From positions 1-8,117 of the forward strand of contig JAJBSZ010000003.1 of the NCBI GenBank assembly GCA_020861125.1: DNA of 8,117 bases, given 5' to 3'. The notes beneath the pieces are model-generated. The model was not told the origin of the DNA, ran no database searches, and worked only from the letters and a program-made list of their open reading frames with translations. Within the stretch, counting starts at the first letter, position 1. Each line of letters begins with the position of its first letter. This document shows, one piece after another, positions 1-6,082 of the stretch. Made by a program: the position numbers and the translations under genes. Source of the stretch: Planctomycetota bacterium. Its GTDB lineage: Bacteria; Planctomycetota; SZUA-567.

Positions 1-1334
1 GGGCGCCGGAGCAGGACTACGCCACCCGGCCCCCCATTATTCCCGCCGCCATCGCCCGGGAAATCTTGCATTCGCCGGATCCCCACACCAGCGCCCGGGT
101 CCAGGCCATCCACGACCGGGGCCACGCCATGGTGGACCGGCCCTTCACCCCCGGCCTGTTTGTCCAGCCGGCCAATGAACCGGTCATGGCCTATTATCAG
201 GAACCGGCGCCGACGGTGCACCGGGCGGCTCTGGCGGCCCCCCGGCCGGCGGAAACGCCTGTCCGTCAATCGCAGCCGCAACCGCATCCGACAGGTTGGC
301 AGCAGCCGACCGAATATCCCGCCGGCCCGACCCATGGGTATGCCGCGCCGGTGGCCGCCGTTCCGGTCGCCAACGGCCGGGAATTCTATTCCCGACCCGC
401 TACCCGCCAGCCGCCCGTCTCCTCTCGGCCGGTGCCGGCGGATGTCTCCGCCATGATGCCCGCCGCCGTGCCGGCGCCATCGTTCGAACCGGCCGTGCTG
501 CCGGAGGATATCCCCGGCGTCTTCATGGGCGCGGAAGCGTTGCCCGACAGCGGTTGGATCGGAATGCGATCCCGACCGGCGGCGCGGGAAGCGCCCCGGC
601 CGCTGTCGGTGGAGGCCTTCGAGTCGGTGTCCGTCGCCAGTCTCAGCGCCCAGCGCCAGCCGCCGCCGGCCTGGCGACCTCGCCCGGATATGCCGGATCT
701 GGATCTGGTGGCGCTGCTGACGCCGGTGGCACTGACGCCGGACACGGCCCCGGCTGCGCCGGAACGTGATCTGGCGGCGGCGATGCTCGGGCAGAACGAC
801 ATCCGGCAGGCGTTGGCGCCTTTGCCGGATATTTCCGCCATCGCCCGGGCCGCCGCGGACGGAACGGTACCGCCTGCGGCGGGCGAGCCGTCCCGGGCCG
901 ACGCCTGGCCGGAAAAATGGGCTGCCGACGTCGCTGTGGCCACGACCGCCATGGGGCCGGACTCCAGCGACGACAACGGCCCGGATCAGGCGGTGGCCAT
1001 CGGTCTTGATGCCGACGGCGACGACCTGACCGCCCTTTCCTTTCCCGATCTCAGTGTGCTGGCTGCGCTGGCGGACGGCCCGACGACAGGCGAAAAAGTC
1101 TCTTCGTCGGAACCGGCGGATGCAGAGGTGGCGGTGGAAACCATAGCTTCCATGGAAGACGTTTCGGTGGATGCCGAAGACCTTGCGGCGACGGAAGTTT
1201 CCGAACCGGCGTCGGGGTCTGCGAGCGACGCGCCGTCCCGGGTAACCATGCTGCCAACCGTCCCCGGCCGCGCCCGACACGGGGAAATGACCCGCATCGA
1301 CGCCGACGCCACGGTACCGCCGCTTCGATTCTAG
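1..1334 (+). CDS. Pro/Ala-rich, probably disordered protein of unknown function (5' end outside window)
   Basis: I do not recognise this protein. The frame is open from base 3 onward with no stop, so the gene almost certainly begins upstream of the window; the TTG at 66 is only the first start-like codon inside it. The stop is TAG at 1332-1334. About 440 residues are visible. They are rich in Pro, Ala, Arg and, toward the C-terminus, Asp and Glu. There is no obvious signal peptide, transmembrane segment, cysteine cluster or catalytic motif. Counting from the TTG, three short hydrophobic stretches share a PD-[LI] core (near residues 210-218, 254-260 and 327-335), like short linear motifs in a disordered linker. 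Consistent G/C-ending codons support real coding. It converges on the minus-strand flavoprotein with only 2 bases between the two stop codons and no visible terminator. A scaffold or surface-associated role is possible but unsupported. Confidence 0.75.
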   Translation, partial: APEQDYATRPPIIPAAIAREILHSPDPHTSARVQAIHDRGHAMVDRPFTPGLFVQPANEPVMAYYQEPAPTVHRAALAAPRPAETPVRQSQPQPHPTGWQQPTEYPAGPTHGYAAPVAAVPVANGREFYSRPATRQPPVSSRPVPADVSAMMPAAVPAPSFEPAVLPEDIPGVFMGAEALPDSGWIGMRSRPAAREAPRPLSVEAFESVSVASLSAQRQPPPAWRPRPDMPDLDLVALLTPVALTPDTAPAAPERDLAAAMLGQNDIRQALAPLPDISAIARAAADGTVPPAAGEPSRADAWPEKWAADVAVATTAMGPDSSDDNGPDQAVAIGLDADGDDLTALSFPDLSVLAALADGPTTGEKVSSSEPADAEVAVETIASMEDVSVDAEDLAATEVSEPASGSASDAPSRVTMLPTVPGRARHGEMTRIDADATVPPLRF

Positions 1335-1336
1335 TT

Positions 1337-1912
1337 TTATCCCGTTGCGGCCGCGCGCATGGCCGCGCCCAACGAACGCGCCCCAGCCAACGCCGGGGCG
1401 TTGTCGCGTACCGGTAGGTGATCCGTGTCCATGGCCACGGCCATGCCGGCGAAGTGGATGCCCAGGGTGGCGAATACCGCCGCCGTCACTCCCCGCGCCG
1501 GTTGGAACATATCCCGGTAGCGGGAACCGCCGGTCAGTACCAAGGCTCCCTGACGGACAGCGCCATCCAGACGGGCATGATGGCCTCGGGAATGCCACAA
1601 GGGTTGCAAACGGCTGAAAAAGGCGACCACCGGCGCGGTGAGGGAAACGAAATGCACGGGCGATGCGACGATGGTCACCGGCGCGGCGGCCAGCGTGGCC
1701 AGTACCCGCGCCATGGCGTCGTCGGTTTGGGAGCAGGGCTGCCCCTCCCGGCAGCGACCGCAGTCGCGGCACGGCCGAACGTCCAAGTCATAGAGATGGA
1801 AGACCGCCTGGTCGCCGCCCAGACCCTGGTGAAGAGCCTCGGCCAGGGCCATGGTCTGGCCGTGGTGGTGCGGCGATCCGTTCAGGAGAAGGGAGGCGGG
1901 GCCGGCGGTCAT
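1337..1912 (-). CDS. NAD(P)H-dependent FMN reductase / iron-sulfur flavoprotein-like protein
   Basis: This is a 191-residue flavodoxin-fold protein of the NADPH-dependent FMN reductase superfamily. Residues 8-14 (LLLNGSP) form the first beta strand and FMN-phosphate loop. Residues 80-100 carry the typical SPVHF segment followed by an amphipathic helix. Between them lies C48-x2-C51-x2-C54-x5-C60 followed by a DDAM stretch. That spacing fits the compact cysteine motif of archaeal-type iron-sulfur flavoproteins (Isf), which bind a 4Fe-4S cluster and FMN and can reduce O2 and H2O2. Many cluster-free relatives keep similar cysteines, so the cluster is inferred. It is probably cytoplasmic. Its ATG overlaps the TGA of the upstream HEAT-repeat gene (ATGA at 1912-1909) and no strong Shine-Dalgarno sequence precedes it, so translation is probably coupled. 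The stop is TAA. Family membership is clear; substrate and partner are unknown. Confidence 0.88.
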   Translation of the reverse strand: MTAGPASLLLNGSPHHHGQTMALAEALHQGLGGDQAVFHLYDLDVRPCRDCGRCREGQPCSQTDDAMARVLATLAAAPVTIVASPVHFVSLTAPVVAFFSRLQPLWHSRGHHARLDGAVRQGALVLTGGSRYRDMFQPARGVTAAVFATLGIHFAGMAVAMDTDHLPVRDNAPALAGARSLGAAMRAAATG

Positions 1913-2586
1913 CGCTCAACCCCAGCCGCTTGCCGCCCCCGCAGGGCGGCGCCGGCCGCGTCGCGCACCCGGCGGTCCACGGTGGAGCCCAGTTCCAGCC
2001 GCCGCAGGGCGCCGTCGGCTCCGGGCGCGCCGATCAGGCCCAGGGTATCCACCGCCCGCAGACGGACGGTGACGCTGGCTTTTCGCGACATGGCGAGATT
2101 TTCCAGGGACGACACGGTGCGCTCGTTACCCTGGTTGATGAGCGTGCGCATGGCGAATTGCACGGTGGCCGGATCGGGATCGGCCAGCCTGGCGGTGAGC
2201 TGCCGCAGCCGTACCCCCGGCAATACCAGGATGGCGGCGAACAGCATGGTGACGCTGATGCCGACGGCAACCCAGGCCCACCACGGCAGGATACCGGTGA
2301 GATTGGCGGGCAGAGTCAACCGGGCGGGACGGGGCCCGTCACTGCCGAAATTGCCGGTGGGATCGAGATCCACGAGCCGGCCCTGGCGGTCCCGGGTGGA
2401 GCGGCGGGTTCGTGCGGGGCGGACGGAATGGCCGACGCCATCGTCCGGAGCGGCGCCTTGGTTCCGGCTGGTGGACTCTCCCACCCATTCCGCCGCCTGC
2501 CGCAGCCGCTGGGAATCATCGTGGGAGGCCGCCGAAAAAAAGGCGTCCAAACCGTCCCCGGTCCGGTCGAGACCGTTTTCATCCAT
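1909..2586 (-). CDS. Membrane-anchored HEAT-repeat protein
   Basis: This 225-residue protein has three parts. Residues 1-95 are a polar, low-complexity region, probably cytoplasmic. Residues 99-123 (GILPWWAWVAVGISVTMLFA and on) form one strong transmembrane helix. Residues 130-217 hold about two HEAT-like helical repeats: residue 133 onward has an ADPDPATVQFAMRTLI pattern, and residue 171 onward an SVTVRLRAVDTLGLIGAPGA pattern, both typical of PBS-lyase/HEAT repeats. Such repeats usually bind partner proteins; no enzyme activity is evident. I chose the ATG at 2586 because AAAGGAGG (2599-2592) sits 5 bases upstream. The same frame stays open to 3015, but the extra 143 residues would run through AT-rich sequence containing a plus-strand promoter and have no such ribosome site. 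A weak minus-strand TTGACC/TATACT pair (2664-2659 and 2638-2633) is spaced 20 bases apart, so no promoter is called. The gene is coupled to the flavoprotein gene downstream. Confidence 0.8.
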   Translation of the reverse strand: MDENGLDRTGDGLDAFFSAASHDDSQRLRQAAEWVGESTSRNQGAAPDDGVGHSVRPARTRRSTRDRQGRLVDLDPTGNFGSDGPRPARLTLPANLTGILPWWAWVAVGISVTMLFAAILVLPGVRLRQLTARLADPDPATVQFAMRTLINQGNERTVSSLENLAMSRKASVTVRLRAVDTLGLIGAPGADGALRRLELGSTVDRRVRDAAGAALRGRQAAGVER

Positions 2587-2917
2587 GACCGCCTCCTTTC
2601 CGCCGCCACGGCGGACGCCCCATGCGTCTTGAAGTATACATGTCCATCCGACGGACCCGGTCAATGGAAAAAAAAGCACGACCCCCCGCGGCCAGGCGTT
2701 CGTTGCCTCCCTGTTATCCACGGCTAAAAAACCACTGAAAACCGGACCAACCGGGAATGAAAAAATCACTTTTCTCCCGCAAAAGGTACGGACCCAACCG
2801 GCGATAGCACCATCCGCCGCCGCCGCTAACGCCGGAAAACAGCGTACATTAACGAAAACAGCGAATTTAATGGGATGCATAGCCAAGACGATAAAGAAAT
2901 AAACGCGAAAAAAGACC
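2587..2917. other. Non-coding gap upstream of the HEAT-repeat gene
   Basis: This stretch lies between the divergent HEAT-repeat gene and the promoter at 2918. It is clearly richer in A and T than the genes around it, with A-runs near 2667-2674 and 2760-2766. No convincing gene, RNA or terminator is visible. It should hold the promoter for the minus-strand HEAT/flavoprotein pair, but I cannot place it with confidence. Confidence 0.5.
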
Positions 2918-2945
2918 TTGACATTTTCAATTCTGCGAATATAGT
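2918..2945 (+). promoter_or_regulatory. Sigma-70-type promoter
   Basis: A perfect -35 box TTGACA (2918-2923) is followed by a 16-base AT-rich spacer and the -10 box TATAGT (2940-2945). Transcription should begin near 2951-2953. The only thing it can drive directly is the short RNA that ends at the terminator at 3026-3073. On readthrough, it would also drive the rubrerythrin/desulfoferrodoxin operon. Confidence 0.7.
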
Positions 2946-2951
2946 TAACAA

Positions 2952-3073
2952 CATGCGGTGGGAGAGACAGGAACCCAGCAGGTACGAGGCCTCCTCCCAG
3001 CGCCACCAACATCACCCCTCACCCTGGTTCCCGTCTGATTCCGGCTGTGTAGTCGGAGACGGGAACCTTTTTT
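2952..3073 (+). ncRNA. Candidate small RNA or attenuated leader of the rubrerythrin operon
   Basis: A good promoter and a strong intrinsic terminator bracket about 120 bases with no convincing reading frame. The 5' half can fold through GGTG/CACC and GGAG/CTCC pairs (2958-2965 with about 2993-3009), plus a small GAGG/CCTC hairpin (2986-2996). Bases 2964-2975 are nearly identical (11 of 12) to the terminator's 3' arm at 3056-3067, so the terminator's 5' arm could pair with either. That arrangement is typical of attenuators and transcriptional riboswitches, but it would also fit a stand-alone sRNA. I could not match it to any known riboswitch or sRNA class. The operon start codon lies about 190 bases beyond the terminator. 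Confidence 0.5.
3026..3073 (+). terminator. Strong rho-independent terminator
   Basis: The 5' arm GGTTCCCGTC (3026-3035) pairs perfectly with GACGGGAACC (3058-3067). An upper stem forms from 3040-3046 with 3051-3057, including one G-U pair and a GTGT loop. Six T residues (3068-3073) follow directly. It ends the transcript begun at the 2918 promoter. It lies upstream of rubrerythrin, so it would block readthrough into that operon unless antiterminated. Confidence 0.85.
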
Positions 3074-3202
3074 ATTACAACGAGTTTTGATAATTCAGGA
3101 TGTACTGGAGATGGTGCCGGGATTTTTCCGCGCGAAGGCGGCTGCGACCGGCAAGCGGGGGTGCGGAGAGCAGTATCGGTGATTTCCACGTCGTATCCAT
3201 AA

Positions 3203-3220
3203 TTCGTTAATCATTACCAG
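3203..3220. promoter_or_regulatory. Possible PerR/Fur-family operator half-match
   Basis: The palindrome TAATCATTA (3208-3216) matches the inner nine bases of the PerR box consensus (TTATAATNATTATAA). The outer arms do not match well. It sits about 45 bases before the rubrerythrin start, where a peroxide- or iron-responsive repressor would be expected for this operon. No clear -35/-10 pair is visible beside it, so this stays tentative. Confidence 0.3.
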
Positions 3221-3249
3221 AGTTTGTTTACATCTTACCGCGACACTGC

Positions 3250-3255
3250 AAGGAG
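3250..3255 (+). promoter_or_regulatory. Ribosome binding site of rubrerythrin
   Basis: AAGGAG lies 5 bases before the ATG at 3261. It fixes the true start of the rubrerythrin gene even though the open frame is broken at codon 42. No comparable site precedes the internal ATG at 3447. Confidence 0.85.
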
Positions 3256-3260
3256 ACCCT

Positions 3261-3833
3261 ATGGAACTGCAAGGATCCAAAACCGCACGCAATCTCATGA
3301 ATGCCTTTGCCGGCGAATCCCAGGCTCGAATGCGGTATACGTATTATGCCGCCAAAGCCAAGGCTGAAGGGTACATGCAGATCTAGGCGATATTCGAGGA
3401 AACCGCAAACCACGAACGCGAACACGCCAAGCGCCTGTTCAAGTTCATGACCGGCGGCACCCAGGAGTTCACCGACTCATTTCCTTTTGGCGTCATCGCC
3501 TCTACCGGTGATAATCTCAAGGAGAGCGCCGACGGCGAGCATCATGAGGCCTACGACATGTACCCGACCTTTGCCCAGGTGGCCAAGGACGAGGGCTTCA
3601 GTGCCATCGCCGACGCCATGCTCCACATTGCCGAGGCGGAAAAGTACCATGAGCGCCGCTATTTGGCCCTGAGGAAAAATGTTCTGGAGGGCACGGTTTT
3701 CAAAAAGGCCGTTTCCGTTACCTGGAAATGCCGTAACTGCGGGTATACTACGGATGGGGAAGAAGCGCCGAAGGTCTGTCCGGCCTGCGCCCACCCCCAG
3801 GCCCACTTCGAGGTCCTGTGCGAAAACTATTGA
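3261..3833 (+). pseudogene. rbr: Rubrerythrin interrupted by an in-frame amber codon
   Basis: Read through the TAG, this is a full-length rubrerythrin of 190 residues, close to the usual 191. Rubrerythrin is a cytoplasmic di-iron NAD(P)H-linked peroxidase of anaerobes. The di-iron ligands are all present: E19, E52-x2-H55, E93-x2-E96 and E127-x2-H130. The C-terminal rubredoxin-like site is C157-x2-C160 and C173-x2-C176. The single defect is TAG at 3384-3386 (codon 42), in the conserved helix QI*AIFEETA, where relatives have a small or polar residue. There is no frameshift or other decay, so the change is very recent, a sequencing error, or suppressed. If translation stops there, a 41-residue peptide results. 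Restart at ATG 3447 would give a 128-residue fragment (3447-3833) lacking E19 and E52-x2-H55, hence no normal di-iron site, and that ATG has no ribosome site. Desulfoferrodoxin follows 40 bases later in the same direction. Confidence 0.85.
3384..3386 (+). other. In-frame TAG codon inside rubrerythrin
   Basis: This TAG occupies codon 42 of an otherwise intact rubrerythrin frame. One base change from TCG (Ser), CAG (Gln) or GAG (Glu) would create it. TAG also serves as a normal stop at 1332-1334 and 5977-5979, so it is not reassigned wholesale. No obvious stem-loop follows it that would suggest a dedicated recoding signal. Confidence 0.9.
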
Positions 3834-3835
3834 CC

Positions 3836-3852
3836 GGGGACGGATTGTCCCC
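3836..3852 (+). other. Hairpin between rubrerythrin and desulfoferrodoxin
   Basis: A perfect 6-base stem, GGGGAC (3836-3841) with GTCCCC (3847-3852), closes a GGATT loop just after the rubrerythrin stop. No T-run follows, so it is unlikely to terminate transcription. It may protect the mRNA end or separate the expression levels of the two genes. Confidence 0.5.
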
Positions 3853-3873
3853 CTAGGGTGAGAGGAAAAAAGC

Positions 3874-4260
3874 ATGAAAACGGGAGAGTTGCGCTCGTGC
3901 GCCGCTTGTGGTGCGGTGCTGGAGGTGGTGGTCGCCGACGGCGAAGGAACGTGCCAGCCCGTCTGTTGCGGTGCTCCCATGGCCGTCCTGACGGAAAACT
4001 CCAAGGATGCCGCCCGGGAAAAGCATGTGCCGGTGATCGAAAAAATTCCCGGCGGATATCGAGTCCGGGTGGGGTCGGTTCCCCATCCCATGACCCCGGA
4101 ACACTGGATCGCCGCCATCGATCTGGTGGCGGACGGCCAGGTGCTGCGCCGGGTTCTGTCACCCACCGACGCGCCGGAGGCGGTGTTCATGACGCCCGCC
4201 ACCTCGGTTAAAGCCCGGGAATATTGCAATCTTCACGGGTTGTGGGTGGCCGAAGCCTAA
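3874..4260 (+). CDS. dfx: Desulfoferrodoxin (superoxide reductase)
   Basis: This 128-residue two-centre desulfoferrodoxin reduces superoxide to hydrogen peroxide in the cytoplasm, taking electrons from rubredoxin. Residues 1-36 form the desulforedoxin-like domain with the FeCys4 centre I: C9-x2-C12 and the C31-C32 pair. The catalytic centre II shows E49-K50-H51, H71, H77, C118 and H121, the expected His4-Cys set with the active-site Glu and Lys. Length matches the family (about 125-130). GAGGA (3862-3866) precedes the ATG by 7 bases, and the stop is TAA. It lies 40 bases downstream of rubrerythrin on the same strand and ahead of a strong terminator, so the two form an operon. The peroxide made here is the normal substrate of rubrerythrin, which is why loss of that neighbour would matter. 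C27 is an extra cysteine not needed for centre I. Confidence 0.96.
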   Translation: MKTGELRSCAACGAVLEVVVADGEGTCQPVCCGAPMAVLTENSKDAAREKHVPVIEKIPGGYRVRVGSVPHPMTPEHWIAAIDLVADGQVLRRVLSPTDAPEAVFMTPATSVKAREYCNLHGLWVAEA

Positions 4261-4289
4261 CCTGTGGTTCCGGAATACGCCTATCCTTC

Positions 4290-4323
4290 CCGGGGTGCCG
4301 TCCATCGGCGCCCCGGAGTTTTT
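4290..4323 (+). terminator. Rho-independent terminator of the rubrerythrin/desulfoferrodoxin operon
   Basis: An 11-base stem pairs CCGGGGTGCCG (4290-4300) with CGGCGCCCCGG (4306-4316), with one G-U pair and a TCCAT loop. AG and five T residues (4319-4323) follow. It sits 30 bases after the desulfoferrodoxin stop. Confidence 0.85.
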
Positions 4324-4704
4324 ATGCCCGCATCGGGCCGTCCTCCTCTATGGTTTGGCATCAATCCACTACCCGCGCCCGTACCTCTCCAATCCATGGT
4401 ATACGAAGGGTAAATACCCCCGGTTACGATGCGGACCCGAGGGAAAATCACCCTTTTTTTCCGGCACAAGCCATCGGCGAAGGCGGCGGTCCACGGCAGG
4501 ACACACATTATATCCACTGGATGCGGCTCGTGAACGGCTGGTGCTCCCGGCAAAGGACCCTCTCAGGCGGTTCTGTCCGCCGGGGTGGTCCAAGACCGCC
4601 TTTGTATCGGCTCTCTGTGCCGCTTTTCCGCCGGATTCACGATTGGATTTCACCGTTGTTTGGGCCGGTTCGGCGACCCGTCGCCCGGCCTTGTATACGA
4701 ACGC
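4324..4704 (+). other. Non-coding gap upstream of the aldo/keto reductase
   Basis: No credible gene occupies this stretch; the open frames crossing it lack ribosome sites and family resemblance. Several short inverted repeats are visible: GGGTA/TACCC near 4407-4418, GGTGGTC/GACCGCC (4584-4590 with 4594-4600), AGGCGGT/ACCGCCT (4565-4571 with 4595-4601) and GGCGA/TCGCC (4672-4676 with 4681-4685). The second and third compete for the same bases. No promoter with good -35 and -10 boxes was found, although one is needed here because the preceding operon is terminated at 4323. Confidence 0.5.
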
Positions 4705-4716
4705 AAGGAGATGGGT

Positions 4717-5979
4717 ATGGACAGACGGGAATTTTTGAAGACCGCCGCCTTGGCCGCCGCCGGAACGCTGCTCGGGGGCGGATTTTCCGGACTCCGGGCG
4801 GATGACCCCGCCAGCGTGCCGGGTGACGCCGCCACCATCCGCAATTACCAGCCCGGTATGGTCTACCGGCCCATGGGAAAAACGGGGGTGATGGTGTCTC
4901 CCCTCGGATTCGGCATGATGCGCCTGCCGACGAAACCGGGCGGCGGGATCGACGAGGACCTGGCGGGGGAGTTACTCCGCTATGCCATCGACCGCGGCCT
5001 GAACTACGTCGATACCGCCTACGTCTATACCGGCGGGGAAAGTGAGCGCATCACCGGCCGGATTCTCCGGGACGGCTACCGCGACCGGGTGTACATCGCC
5101 ACCAAATCCCCTAGTTTCTCCATTCGGGCGGCGGATGACTTCGAGCGCATTCTCGACGAACAGCGGGAAAAATTGCAGGTGGACGTGATCGATTTTTACC
5201 TCCTGCACAACATAACCGACAGCTCCTGGGAAACCGTTCGCCGGTTCGATTTGATCGACAAGTTGCTCCGTGCCAAGGCGGACGGCAAAATCCGGTTTGC
5301 CGGATTTTCCTTCCACGCCCGCTTTCCCCTTTTCCAGGAGGTTGTGGACGCCAGTCCGGACTGGGACATGTGCCAGATCCAAATGAATTACATCGACACC
5401 GGCTATCAGGCCGGCCTGGCCGGCCTCCGTTACGCCGCCGAGCGCAACCTGGGCATCTCCATCATGGAGCCGCTGCGGGGCGGGTTCCTGGCCGATGTGC
5501 CGGCGGAAGTGGCTGCGATCTTTTCCGAAGCGTCCCGGCAGCGGACGCCGGTGGATTGGGCGTTCGACTACCTCTGGGACATGCCGGAGGTGGGGGTGGC
5601 CCTGAGCGGCATGAACGTCAAACAACACGTCGTCGATAATCTGGACGCCGCCGCCCGGTCGGCGCCGGGTATGCTGTCGGACGAGGAGCGGGCGGTGCTG
5701 GCGCGGGCGGCGGCCCAGTTTGCGGCCTTCAAAACCGTCGCCTGCACCGGCTGCGAGTATTGCCTCCCCTGCCCTCTGGGCGTCAATATCCCCCGCAATC
5801 TCCACCTGTACAACCAATACAAAATGACGGGGGAGATCGAACCGCTGCGGCAGGAATACCTCACCCGGCTGGCTGGCCAGAATGCGGCGGAATGCATCCA
5901 GTGCGGCATCTGCGAACCCCTCTGCCCGCAATCCATCAAAATCCCCGATGTCCTGGAAGAAATGCGCGCCGTGTTCTAG
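4717..5979 (+). CDS. Tat-exported aldo/keto reductase with two C-terminal 4Fe-4S motifs
   Basis: The protein has 420 residues. Residues 1-28 are a twin-arginine signal (DRREFLK at 2-8, then an Ala/Leu/Gly-rich core, probable cleavage after A28), pointing to export of the folded, cofactor-loaded protein. Residues 48-335 are an aldo/keto reductase barrel with the catalytic tetrad D99, Y104, K130 and H164. The C-terminus carries C343-x2-C346-x2-C349-x2-C352-P and C393-x2-C396-x2-C399-x3-C403-P, a ferredoxin-like pair expected to hold 4Fe-4S clusters. This is the architecture of the COG1453-type iron-sulfur aldo/keto reductases. The substrate is unknown. The ATG at 4717 is chosen because AAGGAG (4705-4710) lies 6 bases upstream; the ATG at 4711 touches that site, and a frame start at 4585 would bury the Tat signal. 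The stop is TAG. It stands alone between two long gaps. Confidence 0.93.
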   Translation: MDRREFLKTAALAAAGTLLGGGFSGLRADDPASVPGDAATIRNYQPGMVYRPMGKTGVMVSPLGFGMMRLPTKPGGGIDEDLAGELLRYAIDRGLNYVDTAYVYTGGESERITGRILRDGYRDRVYIATKSPSFSIRAADDFERILDEQREKLQVDVIDFYLLHNITDSSWETVRRFDLIDKLLRAKADGKIRFAGFSFHARFPLFQEVVDASPDWDMCQIQMNYIDTGYQAGLAGLRYAAERNLGISIMEPLRGGFLADVPAEVAAIFSEASRQRTPVDWAFDYLWDMPEVGVALSGMNVKQHVVDNLDAAARSAPGMLSDEERAVLARAAAQFAAFKTVACTGCEYCLPCPLGVNIPRNLHLYNQYKMTGEIEPLRQEYLTRLAGQNAAECIQCGICEPLCPQSIKIPDVLEEMRAVF

Positions 5980-6069
5980 GCCTAGGCTCATATTTACGAA
6001 AAGCGTTTCGGACTCAAAACCGGTCCGTGCGGCGGTACGTGGATTTTCGCTAAGGGGAGGTGCCACCCC

Positions 6070-6082
6070 TTGGTAATACCAA
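6070..6082. promoter_or_regulatory. GntR/FadR-type operator-like palindrome
   Basis: TTGGTAATACCAA is a perfect 13-base palindrome with a central A. It matches the TGGT-N3-ACCA pattern bound by FadR-subfamily GntR repressors such as PdhR and LldR. No gene with a matching metabolic role begins next to it in this window, so it may be fortuitous or part of the surrounding repeat chain. Confidence 0.3.

Noticed and set aside
1909..3015. Longer 368-residue version of the HEAT-repeat protein starting at 3015
   Set aside because: The AAAGGAGG site 5 bases before the ATG at 2586 is far better. The extension runs through AT-rich sequence with a plus-strand promoter and terminator arm.
2964..3035. NiCo (czcD) riboswitch, suggested by an AGCAGG following a GGAACC stem strand
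   Set aside because: The other conserved junction sequences, especially the GGGACAG before the closing strand, are missing.
2875..3090. 71-residue plus-strand reading frame
   Set aside because: It spans the promoter and the terminator hairpin itself, has no ribosome site and no family resemblance.
3384..3386. Genome-wide reassignment of TAG to an amino acid
   Set aside because: TAG ends two well-placed genes in this same window (1332-1334 and 5977-5979), so it works as a stop here.
6016..6050. Group II intron domain V-like sequence on the minus strand (GCCGCACGGACCGGTTTT)
   Set aside because: The complementary 5' strand and the catalytic triad position are absent, and no intron-encoded protein is nearby.
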